Assembly (NCBI RefSeq): GCF_901709675.1
Contig: NC_051087.1
Coordinates: 2,376,001 to 2,440,000, forward strand
Length of the DNA: 64,000 bases
Origin: Syngnathus acus
Lineage: Eukaryota; Chordata; Actinopteri; Syngnathiformes; Syngnathidae
Direction of reading: 5' to 3'
In this document: piece by piece, positions 1 through 12,600 of the stretch
How positions within the stretch are numbered: the stretch's first letter is position 1
Layout of the letters: each line of letters begins with the position of its first letter
Made by a program: the position numbers and the translations under genes
Notes under the pieces: model-generated
What the model saw: only the letters and a program-made list of their open reading frames with translations
Database searches by the model: none
Told to the model about the DNA's origin: nothing

Positions 1-624
1 GGGAAAAGACGGAGCCACCCTGTCAATCACAATTAAGAAACCACGGCAGGAGTAAACTGGTAGGAAAAGCTCGGCCGGCGAAGGCACTTCATTCGGGGCT
101 TTTTGTTGTTATAGCTCTTGGTTACGGTGGCCCCCCCTTTCTCCTCCTCCACTCCAGCACCACCACCCCGAAAACTATGAACCGGCGCGGCGCGACGGGA
201 CCTTCGCGTCGCGTCCCGCCAACCGGGAATCACAGCACTTTTTCGAGCTTCAACTACTAAACAGAACTTATCACGGTTCATTATTGTTATTTTATTTTTT
301 TGGAGGAGGTATTTGTTGGAAAAAAGCGTCACCGAGGAGGCTGGTTCAGCGTTTATTTCGACTCCCGACAAGCGACTTTCGAAGGACTAACTGGTAAACT
401 ATGCCCCATTTCGAGGACACACATCAACAACACCACAAAATGACGCTTTTCACATGAAATGCGACCCATACACGTTTTTTTTTTTTCTTTAAAAACAACT
501 ATTGAGTGCTCGATTTGTTGTTGTTTTTTGTTCCCAGGCACAAGAGGACACTCCCAAAGGGCTCCGGAGAGCCACATTCTCTTACCGAACTCCCAGACGG
601 GGAGAAAGCCAGCGAGCAGCAGCT
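1..624 (+). promoter_or_regulatory. gab1: gab1 5' flank and probable 5' untranslated region
   Basis: No coding gene is supported in this stretch on either strand. It is moderately GC-rich, with a CG-dense patch around 180-240, and leads directly into the gab1 start codon at 625. A candidate 5'UTR intron is visible: a donor (CTG|GTAAAC) after 393 and a T-rich tract followed by TTCCCAG ending at 537, giving an intron of about 144 bp. The start of transcription cannot be placed from sequence alone, and no clear TATA box was seen. The 5'UTR splice is an inference from splice-site quality only. Confidence 0.45.
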
Positions 625-696
625 ATGAGCGGGGGAAAAGTGGTGTGTTCAGGGTGGCTTCGAAAGTCTCCGCCGGAAAAAAAGTTGCGACGTTAC
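625..696 (+). CDS. gab1: gab1 coding exon 1: start and first strand of the PH domain
   Basis: There are 24 codons from ATG to a tyrosine (KKLRRY), then the donor GTAAGT. The exon ends in phase 0. The upstream open frame continues through the 5'UTR without a stop, but similarity to Gab1 begins exactly at this ATG. Confidence 0.95.
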
Positions 697-3600
697 GTAA
701 GTGCACCTTTATAAATATAACCATTTGTTTTTTATTACGGTTAAACTCTTGTTACAATTTACGTGGCGCGTTTAAACGACGTGTCATGGCTTGATTTCCT
801 CGTGTTTGATTTACCCGAGTTTGCATTGCAAATTTCTTTGGATTACTGGTACTTGAAAGTAGCACGTTGTTGTTTACCTGCTGGTGTTTACCTGGATCAC
901 CCCTAGAATAAGTTCATTGACCTTTTGTTTACGTGTTCACTGAATGGAATACAACGAGAATACGGTTTAGTGGAAGGAAGTGGTTTGCTTGCCTGCTGGT
1001 TCTTGACTGCATTGGAAGAGTGAAAAGAAACAATGTAGTGATTGCAGCATGCATCTCAGATGCACGGCAAGCTAAACTCAGTTGTGCACGGTGCATTCTG
1101 TTCACGCTTTTTAGTTGCTGTATACTTGTAAGTTCCCGGTGTTTCCTCGTATTGCACCACTGGTTTGTACTGTCTCACTCGAAGGCAGGAAGAACAATAA
1201 AAAGTCTCTGGATTCCTAAAATACTTCCACCTTTGAGCTCCGACAATCAGTGAGCAAAGTCAAAGCGTGTCTGATAGCAGCACATAATGGTTTTTTAAAA
1301 AAAAGAAACGTTTTTATGAAATCAAATAGGTCTTAGGTCAAATTTTGAAGACAGGTGGAGTACAGCACCTGTATGAAAGGTGCAAGCCGGTTTTGTCTGA
1401 AAGAATAAATTAATAAATAATAATAAATTATGACTGGTGTTAGTAAATGTTAGCCTTTCTCTGAGCCAAGCAAAGATGACAAGCTGGCAGGCTGCGTCAC
1501 CACTGAAATTATGTCTGATCTGGCAATTTGGTAGCATTAGATGCTTTAACTTTGTTCCCTTTTTATTTCTCTGGAATATTATTTTAGTAACCTACTGCAA
1601 CCTCACTCGCTTTTCGTTCCATTTTTTTTTCGACCATCACAGTCCGTTGACAACCACGTGCCACAGCTGTGTTTTACCTCAAAGTATGTCATAATAACAT
1701 AACTTTATGGTACGGTTGGAATAGAGAATAATCAAACTAATCTCTTCATCGAGACTTACGCCTAACATATGTTACAGTTTGTTGTTTTGGGTAACAGTTG
1801 TCCACCGCAAAATGGTGGCGCTGCAAGGTAAGCAAAAAGCTCGAGATTAAGCGAGGGATTCATTAAATCAGCTTAGCAAGTGGAACATAGAACAAACAAG
1901 CACTTTTTGTTGCCCCCCCCCCTCCCATATCGACCTTTCCAAGTGCTTCATGAGACGAACAAGCTGGCAAAGCAGGATGCAGCTAAACAGCGTTAGCCTC
2001 TCTCTTAGCCTAGCCAAAGATGACAAGCTTGGCAGGCAGGCCGCGTCGCCACCGCAACACATCCATTTGACGTCTGTGAAATGGATTGTGCCGGTCATTA
2101 ATAATTGAATGTCCATTACAAACAAATATCTATGAATTATTCATAGCGGTGCTGCTACAATTGTTATCCTTAGCCACCCACTTTTGGGACTAGCGCCCGT
2201 GGTGATGGACACCGGGGTATCAGTTACACGGCTCTGCGTTTTCAACATTATGACAAGCAGAACACGTAATAGCGGATCAGGCTTTTATTTGCCAGTGCTT
2301 TCTCCACAGAACTGGTTGAAAGTGGGATAAAAGCTGTAAAACTTTCCACACAGAGACATAGCATCCTGTAATTGTATAATTGAGCCATATTTGTTTTGGA
2401 GATTGGAGAAAGAGCCTTTCTTTTTATAGAGAGCCTAGCAAAGGCGGGATACTTATGTCACATTTTCATGCTGTGACACAACAAACCGCAACTTAGATTT
2501 GTGATAACCTTAGAGGTGCTTTCCCAATTCATTTACTGTTAGTACCTTGCTGGGGTTGACGTTTGTGCCAGTGTCAGGTGGGATGCGTAAAGCTCGAGAC
2601 AATCGCCGTGGCAGGTTACGAGAAGTGACTCAAGTGTTAATCCCCGTCCCGATAGCACTCTGTCACTCCCTTCCAACACGAGAAATTGGCGTCGGCACCA
2701 ACTGTTGTGACATATAAAGACTTGTCGACAATTGCCACAGTAAGGCAGGAGGGCTTAGTGTTGAATCGGGTGCTACTCGTTGGGCAGCAACAATTGCTTC
2801 TGGAGAAATGACTTCTCAAAATACATGAGACAGTTGCCATGACAGGGCGGTAGAAGTGACAACTGTTAAACCCTGTGCTGGCATCATGGCTCGGAGACAG
2901 TCGACGTCAATATCGAGAGAAAAAAACAAAACAGACTACAGAGCATAAAGTTGATGTTAACAGAAATAATATCCTTAAGCTGCTTTGTTACAGAACCGAT
3001 AGAATCTCCCAAGACGGAAATTGTGTGGTGTCACGAGATAAAATACTTCTGGACAGTGGCGCTTTCAATAACGACGCGAGAACCGAGTGTCGGGTTGTGC
3101 GGTGTGTCAGGTGTTCAATATCACACCCCGGCAAGGTCTCAAGAAACCAGTTACGCGCCACTGATACTACCTCCAAAGACGGAAATTTGCCAAGTTGACT
3201 TTGACCTCTTGCCATCCTCGCAAGTTCCGATTGTGCAGAACAGTGACGCAAGAAAATCACGTTTTAGGAGAAATATGATCATGAGATGCCGGTCGATTTA
3301 TCAAGGCTCCCAAGCCTGATGAGTATCTGTACAGCTAACAATTACAGTCTTTTTCAGAGCAAAATATGATAGGCTAAAGAGATTTTTTTCAGCAACTTGG
3401 CCGGAACACTTTAGGAAAAAAATGAATGAATAAATATCCTGTCTGATTGGCCGGTTTGGGGGGGGAAAAAATCGTCTCGGTGAAGTCAGGTCAAATATAT
3501 CATGTGCATTCCCCAATTGCTTGTAAAAGCAGGGGAAACTCCTTCAGTTCGATACATGTGCCGCGCCACAATAGCTATGAATATCCTAACGGGGAGGATG

Positions 3601-6600
3601 GAGAGAAAGGGATGAGAAAAAATACAACACGACCTCTAAAGCAACACCATGAGCCGGCCTCCGCAGAGAGCAGCTCTCTGTTCTCTTCTCCTGCTTTTTT
3701 CTTTTTTTTTTCTTTTCTCATACCCCGTTCCCAGCGCCTCTTGGCAGGCGGCGGCGGCAAGGAATGTGAGCCTGTTCTGTGCTCCCATCCTGCTCGGTCA
3801 AGACTGTAGCCTCTTTTACTCGCAGATCATGCACAATTGCTGCATCATAGTCTTTTTATACCCAACCGCAAAAAGCAGGATTTGTCTGAACACTTTGACA
3901 GAGACAATGAGATTCTTAGATGACATCAGCACAAGCGTATGGTTTGATTTGTAGTGACATGGCCGGAGAATTGAGTCCTGTGGAAATTCCTGACCTGGCA
4001 TCAGGGAATAATACCCTAACAAGGTCTGTCTTGGCTCCGATACTGTCTTGATGGGAAGTGAGTGGTCGCTGATAAATTGAACACCCTAGCCTTGGCGTCA
4101 TGGATTAATATCCTTATACATCTCTCTTATTGCTCTGATAATACTTCAGACAGCAGAAATGTATCTGGTTGACCTCAGCGAAAGTACTTGTCAAACAGGG
4201 ACAATTGTCTCTGGCGCTAAACTTCAGATCCCTGTGCCCGGTTTCACAGAATAATACTCTTAACAACTATTTTATGGCTCTGGCTAGACCTCCAAATACA
4301 GAAAACTGTCCAGTAAAAGCTTGTCGACAATCCACCAAAAAATCTACTGTAACACGATGGAAGACGTGCCAGGGGTTATGGAACACCCTTACATGCCTCT
4401 GAAACTTTTACTAGCGGCAGAAAATTGATGGAATCACAATCATCGCAGAACACCCTTACGCAATCTATCGGATTCCCGTCAGTTTGGTGGTATTTATTAA
4501 GCCTTGTCAACATTTGCTGTGACGGGACGGCAGAAATCAGAGCATCAATTGCTGGGCCAGGTGTCAAACTTTGGAATACCCTTGAATGTCTCTGATATGG
4601 CTCTGTCAGGGCTATCCTTGGACCAAAATGAAGACATTCAAGGATCATTGTAAGGATCTGTCTGCCCTGCCATACGATGCAACGTGTGATTGTTGTTTCT
4701 GTAGCGCAAGGGATAGCGGAGCCGCTCCCTGGCGCCCCGGCGAGGCTCGGCCGCCCCTTCCTGTGTGAGACGCTGATGGCTACCAGATGGCGGGTCAAGG
4801 GGATAGGAGGAGGGGTCTTAGACTCGTTGTGCTGCTTTGCTGCCTGTCCGTTTTGGGTGGGCGTGCGAAAATGAATTTGCCTAGATCGAGGACAATTAGC
4901 TGAAGAGTCAGGCAGAATAGCAAATACAAGGGATGAGCGTTTCCTGAATGCAGGATAATCAGTGATCAATTTATCTTGATTGAGTCTTGAACTCACTCAC
5001 CAGACCTCCACTAAATTTAAGGGGTCCTAAAAATGCCATTATGGATGAGGTCCATGACTGATGTCATCAACAGACTGGATCAACTAATCCATAAAGATCC
5101 AAAACTCTCTGGCCGGATCATCAAATGAAAAGATTTGTAACGCAGTAAAATTTTACAGTGTCGCTTTGCCAAATTCATCTAAAACTGCCGTCCATAACTC
5201 AACAATATGATTCTTCTTAGAGTTTTGTTGTCCTTTTCTGTGTGGCCCGAAACTCTTTTGTCTCATCTTTGTAGTGGTTGCCAACTTTTAGCAGAGGAGG
5301 AGACTGCCTCACAATGCTTGCTCGGTCAGCCTCCTCCACAGAGAAATCTGAGAGTTTCACTGGGCAGGTGTTTTCACTTTGTCACACAGAAGACTTGGAG
5401 AGAAAAAAAAAATAGCCGACGCACAGGTACAATAAATGCAAAAGCAATCCAGGCAACTTCTTTTGCGGAATCCCAACGCTACTTTTGAGCCCGTCCTAAT
5501 AAGGCTTTCGATGTTCGAAAAGCCAATCCATGAAGATAGCATAGAACCTCCAAAGCAGCAGGAGCCCAGATTCAAACCTCAGAAGCGTGCACCGCACTCC
5601 CCCGCCGTGCCTCCCGGTATAGTAACCGCTCTCATTTAAAAGCGTTCAGCTGTCGTTACACAAACACTTGCGCACAAATACAGCTGGCCCTCCAGCTATG
5701 TGGCACCGTGAGATCTGACCCTCGCCGCTGTGTCTGCAGCCCCTAATATAGCCCACTGCTGTCAGGCTCGCACAACCCACTACACCCGTTGTGCGCCGGC
5801 CAACACGTGTGCGTGTTTGTCGGGCCAGAGCAGCGTCGGAGATTGAAGGATGGTCGGCGCGGAGATCCCACGTGAAATATCGCCACCGACTTGTGTAATT
5901 TCCCACTTTGCCGTGAGTCAGACGCACAGGAATGGTCGCGGTGGGCTAATTGCGTCTTTGTTTGTGGTCGTCAGAGCAAATTCGGTCACGTCGTTCAAGC
6001 GGCGCAATTTCCGACTCTCGACTGACATGGTTCTGATATGGCTGCGTATAATTTTTTTTTTAATTAGGCCTTTATGAAATGCAAATAAAAATTGTATGCA
6101 TACCCGCCGCAATTTCGTAAACTAAAACTATTTAACCATCGTCGGCCTTTGCGGAACTAAAATCTGTCACCTGTAACCGTGACGCAAGCAGATAATCCCG
6201 TTTTAGTTTTAGGGATCCCCCTTCAGGTTGGAAATACAGCTCTGACTTCAACGAGTGATCCTGTTGTGGCTACCGTCCCTCTTATTGCATTAGCATTACT
6301 ATGGTGCTCCATGATATCTTTGGCCTGGCCTCCAGCCCGTGGACGCGGTTCAACCCGCACGCATGTGTACTGTACACACACATATAAACACACACACACA
6401 CAACTGCTGGGAAAAGACACAGCAACGCTGTCAAGACTCCGCCTCCCACGCATTTGCAACCTGATTAGAAGCTAAGGCGCTGGTCGACCTGCTTTGCTTC
6501 GTCCGGAAGACTTTGTTGGCTCGAAACCTTCCCTGGAACTTGGTTTTGGATGACTGGTGTCTCTTTAGAAACCTTCACGGTCTTTTGGCGCAGTTGGATA

Positions 6601-9600
6601 AACAGCAAGTTGATCAGGTCCATCATCCAAGCACTGAACTGAAGGTTGGTCAGCTGTGTTACTTGTGTAGTGAACACGTCGTTTTAATCGCTTTTGTCAA
6701 GGGACAAGATTTTTATTGATCTATTGACCTAACGCTACAGCTAAAGCTACGTGAACAGTGCACGTTTAAGATGTAGCAGTGCTTGAAACAGGTGAGGTAG
6801 ATACCTAGCATCGTTGTTGGATTTCATTAGCTTGTGCTAGTAAACATCAAGATGAGTTTACAATTCTTGATCTGTTTGATTTTCGAAAGTAAACAAGTGC
6901 TTATCAATCGATCCTTTGTGTTTGCTAAATCACTGGTCCCGGCTTGTTCTCCAATTGGCAGTTCAAAGTGGGAATGGTCATTGCGCAGTTGTTCACGCAG
7001 AGAGCATTTACGCCATCTCCACCTGTTGGTTCAGCTCACGCCCCCTTGACCTTTCCTTCTCGAATGATGTGGGACAACCTTTAAGCCGGTACAAGATGGC
7101 TGCCGCTCCCTGTGCTGGCTTGTTTTCACCGCTGGATATATGCCATGTATTTTGGACTGAGCAGTTTGTATACATACTGGATCTAGACCTTGGACTTGTC
7201 AGTTTGGAGATGGATGGATGGATGGATGGATGGATGGATGGATGGATGGATGGATGGATGGATGGATGGATGGATGGATGGATGGATGGATGGATGGATG
7301 GATGGATGTGGAGGTAGATAGCAATAGAGGGTTACATGCTTTATTCATCCCATTGAAGAAATTAGATTTGGCGTTCTTAGTATTGACTAAAAATCCAATG
7401 GCGAGCCAGACTTTGGCTTTTGAATTTCTTTCAAACAATTTACTATAGCAGTGCATACGCGTTTGCCCCGAGACTCCACTTTTGGCCCGAGACTTGATTT
7501 CGTCAGTGGTTACAGCCAAAGCAGGATCGTGCCGGGCCAAAGGAATGCGTGGAATCCCAACCGCACCGCTTTGACATGCGCATGTGACTCGACTGGCGAT
7601 TTGACTTAGCCGGGCCGGGCAGACAAGACCGAAGTTTCAAGGTTGCAACTTATCTGGTGTGGTGGGAGGGAGAGATTCTGACGGGAAGACGCAACAACAA
7701 ACGGCGAGATACGGCGGGAATGATCAACATGTCCCGTGGTTGGACGGGACTACCACATAGGCACGCACAACCTCCTAGCCATTGAATAGGGCTCACTGTG
7801 CGAGTGACGCGAATTAAGCTCATCCAGTCTGGGAATGACTTTCAGCAGTGATTCCCATTGCTTAGACAATGGAGTGAAAGTAATATGACTTTGGCACTTC
7901 ATGTCAAGGAACACAATGTTTCTGTAGCAAGTTGTAAATGTTTCGCCATGTGATGAGGATTTCTGCAAAAGAATGCGTACGTGTGTGTGGTGGAGAAGTG
8001 TGCATTATGGACACGCATGTGAATCTGCACGTTTTGACCCTTCATGTCGTTTTCCGCCATGCAGAGTAAAAGCTGTCGATTGGTGGCCTGATTGTAAGCC
8101 CGGCTGCCACGAGCTAGCCCAAGTAGCTTTTATTTTTTTAATGTTGGGGACCACATTGTGGGAGGAATAATTGCCTCATTCAAGGAGATCTTCCAGAACA
8201 CTTCCACCTCCATCTTTGAAGCCGCTGTGTCGGCCCAACTCCGACACGTCAGCTAGGAAGGCTACGTCTTTGTCGTTTTGCCTCGTGACATTGTCGCCTG
8301 CTACTATTAGCATACGAGGAATTCCTCGCATTCTCCCCGCACGTTCCCTTTCAACTGAAAGTGAAGCGGTATTCGTCACAACAGAAAGCGGCGGCGGCGG
8401 AGAAGGTGTTGCCCAGTTTCAGGGGACTTGTCTGCAGGTGTGTCGTGGAAAGTTTAGCAGAGGAACAAGCCCGGGCACGCTCTCGGGCCTCGCCTCCTGA
8501 AGGTTCACCCAGTGACGTCTCGTCCTTATAGCTGAACAGACATCAGGCTCAGAGGAATCAGGCAGCGCTCTATCTCCAGCTCCATTTGTGGGAGTGGACG
8601 GGCCATCCGAGAGAGAGAGCAGCTAATTAGATCAGCTCCGAGGAAACCTCTCACTGACTGCCAAATGTGATTTGTATTCCTTTTCATTGGACTGATTGGA
8701 TTAGACTTTTGGATTTGAGATCAGTTAAGGCTGCCACACAGAGGATGGACCGACCAGGTCAATAAAGGCAACAATGCACAAAGAGAATAGAAAATGGATG
8801 GCTGTTCTCGCAGCCACAAATCAGTCCGTCCGTCCATCCATCCATCCGTCATCCAATTTTATTCCACTTTTCTGGGGTTGTGTCACCTTGGCAGGGAAAT
8901 ATAGACTTCCATCTCCCTAAGATACTCCATCCAACACTTCCAGGAGAATCCCAAGCTGTTCCTTGGCCAGACGGGAGACACGGTCTCTCCAGCATGTCTC
9001 CTTCCAGTCGGATGAGCCAGGAACACCTCACTAGGGACTCGTGTTGGCCGCTGGTATCCGGAATGTTGTTCTTTGGATCTCAAATTGAAAGAGAAACCGA
9101 GAGATACTCCTAACAATAGGAATTTAACTTTGACAGAAGATCAGCGTGGAAAACCTCTAAATGAGGTCTTCTACAGGCAGTGTGAAAGGTCCTGGAAAAT
9201 GTCCAGGTCAACTCCATCCTCCATTCCGTCCGTGTCTGCCGCACCTTGCGTGCTTGTCATTGTAGACCATTTGAGTCTTCTGCACTAACGCTGATGGAAA
9301 GTAGGCGGGTGCAGTATTTGGCACGTGGGTGTCGTGTAGTGGAGTAGCACCTTGATATTTTTGGTCACCTATTCCGTGGGGGGCGCAGAGGGCCGGCCGG
9401 CCGGCGTAGGTTTTGTGCTGGAGTGTTGCACGCGTTGCACGGGTTAGGGTGGGCGCTTGTTGCCAGGGGAGGCGGTGTGTGTTATTTTCAGTCCATTGTG
9501 TCTACTTCCTGTGGGTCAGGGGTTATTGGAGCAGGGTGTTGCAGACTGGACAGGAGTAAGAAGAGGAGGGGAGGGACGTCAGTGCGCTCAGCAGGAAGCA

Positions 9601-12600
9601 CGGGCACACTCGACAAAAAAAAAAAAGGGGGCTGGTCGGCGACTCGCTCGGTTTGCGCTGCCCTTTTTCACTCGGATTATGCTTCAAATCCAGGCAACGT
9701 TTTTGTGAGATAACCAGTAAGTGATTTTGTGTTTTGTCTTGTGTAGCGACTCGTTTGGACTCCTTCATCTGCCAAGTTGTGAGGTTATTCTTTAACCCCA
9801 GTGTGGAGTGCTTGAGCCAATTGACAGAAGAAATGTTTTGACCCGTTTCAAAATAAGCACCGTTCCGTGTTCTATATCAAATTGATCTAATGAAATTATC
9901 TGTTTCCCATTCATGCAACGCGACCATCGACTTTTACGCCTTGTTTATCTTGGTTAGCGCGTGGCCGGTCTCATGCGGGCGACCTAAGATCTCGGACACG
10001 TGAGTGCCGTTGAACCTCCTGACACCGGAGGCAGAACTCGTCTTGCCTCAATAAATCCGGTCGGCAACTACCATCTTCAAATATTGATGCGCCCGTGTCC
10101 TTCAAGCCATTCATTTTGGTGTGGTATTCAAAATGATTAGCCAATACCTTCCCAGAAACTTTAACCTCTTCAAAATGTATCCAACGGAGCATTTTACACA
10201 GAAGCCAGCAAAGCAGGAGATTGCCTCACATCAAACGGCATCCCGCAACCACACCATGAGTCATTTACACCCAACCGGCTCTGATACCAGGTGACTGTTG
10301 CCGCGTGGACTTCATTCACGCTGTTCAGAGCGACCGAATTCCAAAGTCAGACGGTTGCTGAGTCCATTTTGATGTTGTTTATTCCATAGTGGCAAATTCG
10401 CCGCAGGTGGCGTGACGGAACTTTACAAAACCGAAGAATTGTAAGGTTGATTTTTTAGACCCCCGATTCTCTGAGTGTCTTTTGCACAGAACGTTTTATG
10501 CTGAAATTTAGAACGTAGCCGAAAAAGGGCCGAATGTATGAATGCGTCTTATCAGCTTTGAGGGTCACTTGTTAGCCGTAGCGTTTAGCTAAGCGTTCCA
10601 AAGATAGCCCCCCGACTGTCCCCCGCTAACGCAACCACGGTGACAAAAGGAGGCAAAACAGGAAACTTTTTTTCAAGTCTGGTGTGTGTTTGAGTGAGAA
10701 ACAGATGAGCAGGAAGATAAAAAAAAAAAAAAAAAATGCTAACAACGTGGAAACCTCCACAAAGGGATGTTATTTTGTCTTGTGTGTGTTTTTCCTTTCC
10801 TCTTTGGCTCTTTCACAACCTATGTGCATGTTTCTGCAATTGCTGCAGGGGTACTGGGAGTGTGTGTGTGTATGTGTGTGTGTGTGGGGCGAACACCGTT
10901 AGCGCTTAAGGGCCGCTTTCGATGCGACGACGTCGGCCCGCGTTAATGTTTAAACCGGAGTTAATCCTTTACCCTCACGTCGAAGCTTTCTTGAGCGCCT
11001 GGAGGATTTTCGGGCAAGTCACCGGAGGACCACGCACCGAACAACACTGTCACACTTCTCCATTTACGTTCTCTCAGTCTTCCCGTCACTTTCTGTCCCC
11101 TGCGACCAATCTACTGAATGATATGGAATGATGACATGACAGTGAGGTACCCAGCCCCGCCCCCCCCCCCTGAGGTCTTTGTGGAGCGGCCCCGGTTGAC
11201 AATTCAAATCAATTTGCATGCTTTGGTACTTTGGGAGCTGGATTTTCTTCTTCTTGACAATTGTGGTAAGCAAGATTCGCATTGAAAGATTCATCAGGAT
11301 GCGAGATTGACACTTTTTAATGTGAAGTACTGAAATGACATTTCCCACCATGTTCCAATATTTGGAACTTCACTTGTATCTTAGGAACAAAAAAAATTTT
11401 TTGACAAGGGCAATTTGCTTTTTATGGACATTGTATTCATTTGAGCTCCGGAATACTTGAATACTGATTTTTTTTAAATTCAGATTTTCCCCTGCACAGT
11501 TTTGCTGCTACGAGGCCACTTTTCAATTTCAGTTAATTTTGAGATAAAACATGATGCAACTATGCTCACTCAATAGTCAAGTCATAATTACAGGAAATAT
11601 TCATACCAAAAAAAAAAAAAAAGGTCATTTGTTTGGCTTGTTTTGAAACAGTTGGCACTTATTTTCTGGTCAGGTGGTTGAGTGAGAATTTCACAGCTGC
11701 ACATGAAAGGCAGGGCGGGTGTTTTGCGGCTGACTTGAGGGCTCATGTGCAAGATAACAAGTTTGTTTTGATCGCGGCGGCTTACCGATCCATACATTGT
11801 TGATGCAGAGAAACCCAATCCCGGTTGCCGCGGCGCCGTCTCTCCGTCGTAATCCGAGCCGCCGGCGTTCACATAACCCGGGCCTTTTTATGGCACGTAA
11901 ACAAACACACACGTGCGGCGTCTTTGCGTTACACGCCGGGCAGATGCCAATTTATTTCTGGCAAAAAGCAAGAATGCACGAATGTGACCTCGGCAGAAAT
12001 ATGCCAGGCCGCATAGCGCCAGTGCTGTTTTTGGGCCAGGGGCCAACTGCCTTAAATTGCTCTGCCAGCGAGTGCACCAAACATTCCGTTTTTAATAAAG
12101 TCGCACATGATTGGACTAATATTTGCATTTTTAAACCGTGTTGACCCCTTTTATTAAATGTACAGGCTAAAAAAAAGATTTAATGTAAAAAAAACAACAA
12201 CTGAGTATTCTTCCATTGCTTAGTCTTTTTATATTTTTTAAAAATAGATGTCTTCTCACTTTGTGTCTTGCGGAACAAGTGAGATTCTCGCTCTGTGCTT
12301 TGCTGACCCTTGCGTGTGGGAAGATGGGACGCGAGGACGTGCGATTATTTTTTTGTGCTCAGTTCAACAAAGATTCACTCTTGTTTTCTCTCCGGCAGTC
12401 GAGGGATTAAGGATGATATTCCACACGTTACGAAGATTTGACGAAAGCTCGTTATCTTTGTTCCTAATCAAATGTCCTTCAGGCGTACGTTTATTAGGTT
12501 GTGGGGATGTGCTGATGACATCCAACAGGAAGTCGGGTCATCAACTACGTGCTCCCTCCCTCTCGCCGCTCTGCTCTGCTTGATAAGATTTGAAGGTGTA

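Noticed and set aside
4376-4996. 206-codon open frame on the reverse strand in gab1 intron 1
   Set aside because: No recognisable domain, no plausible promoter or splice context, and it overlaps degenerate repeated phrases; likely a chance open frame.
7199-7540. Ile-His-Pro-Ser and Met-Asp-Gly-Trp repeat proteins
   Set aside because: Translations of the (GATG)n microsatellite on either strand.
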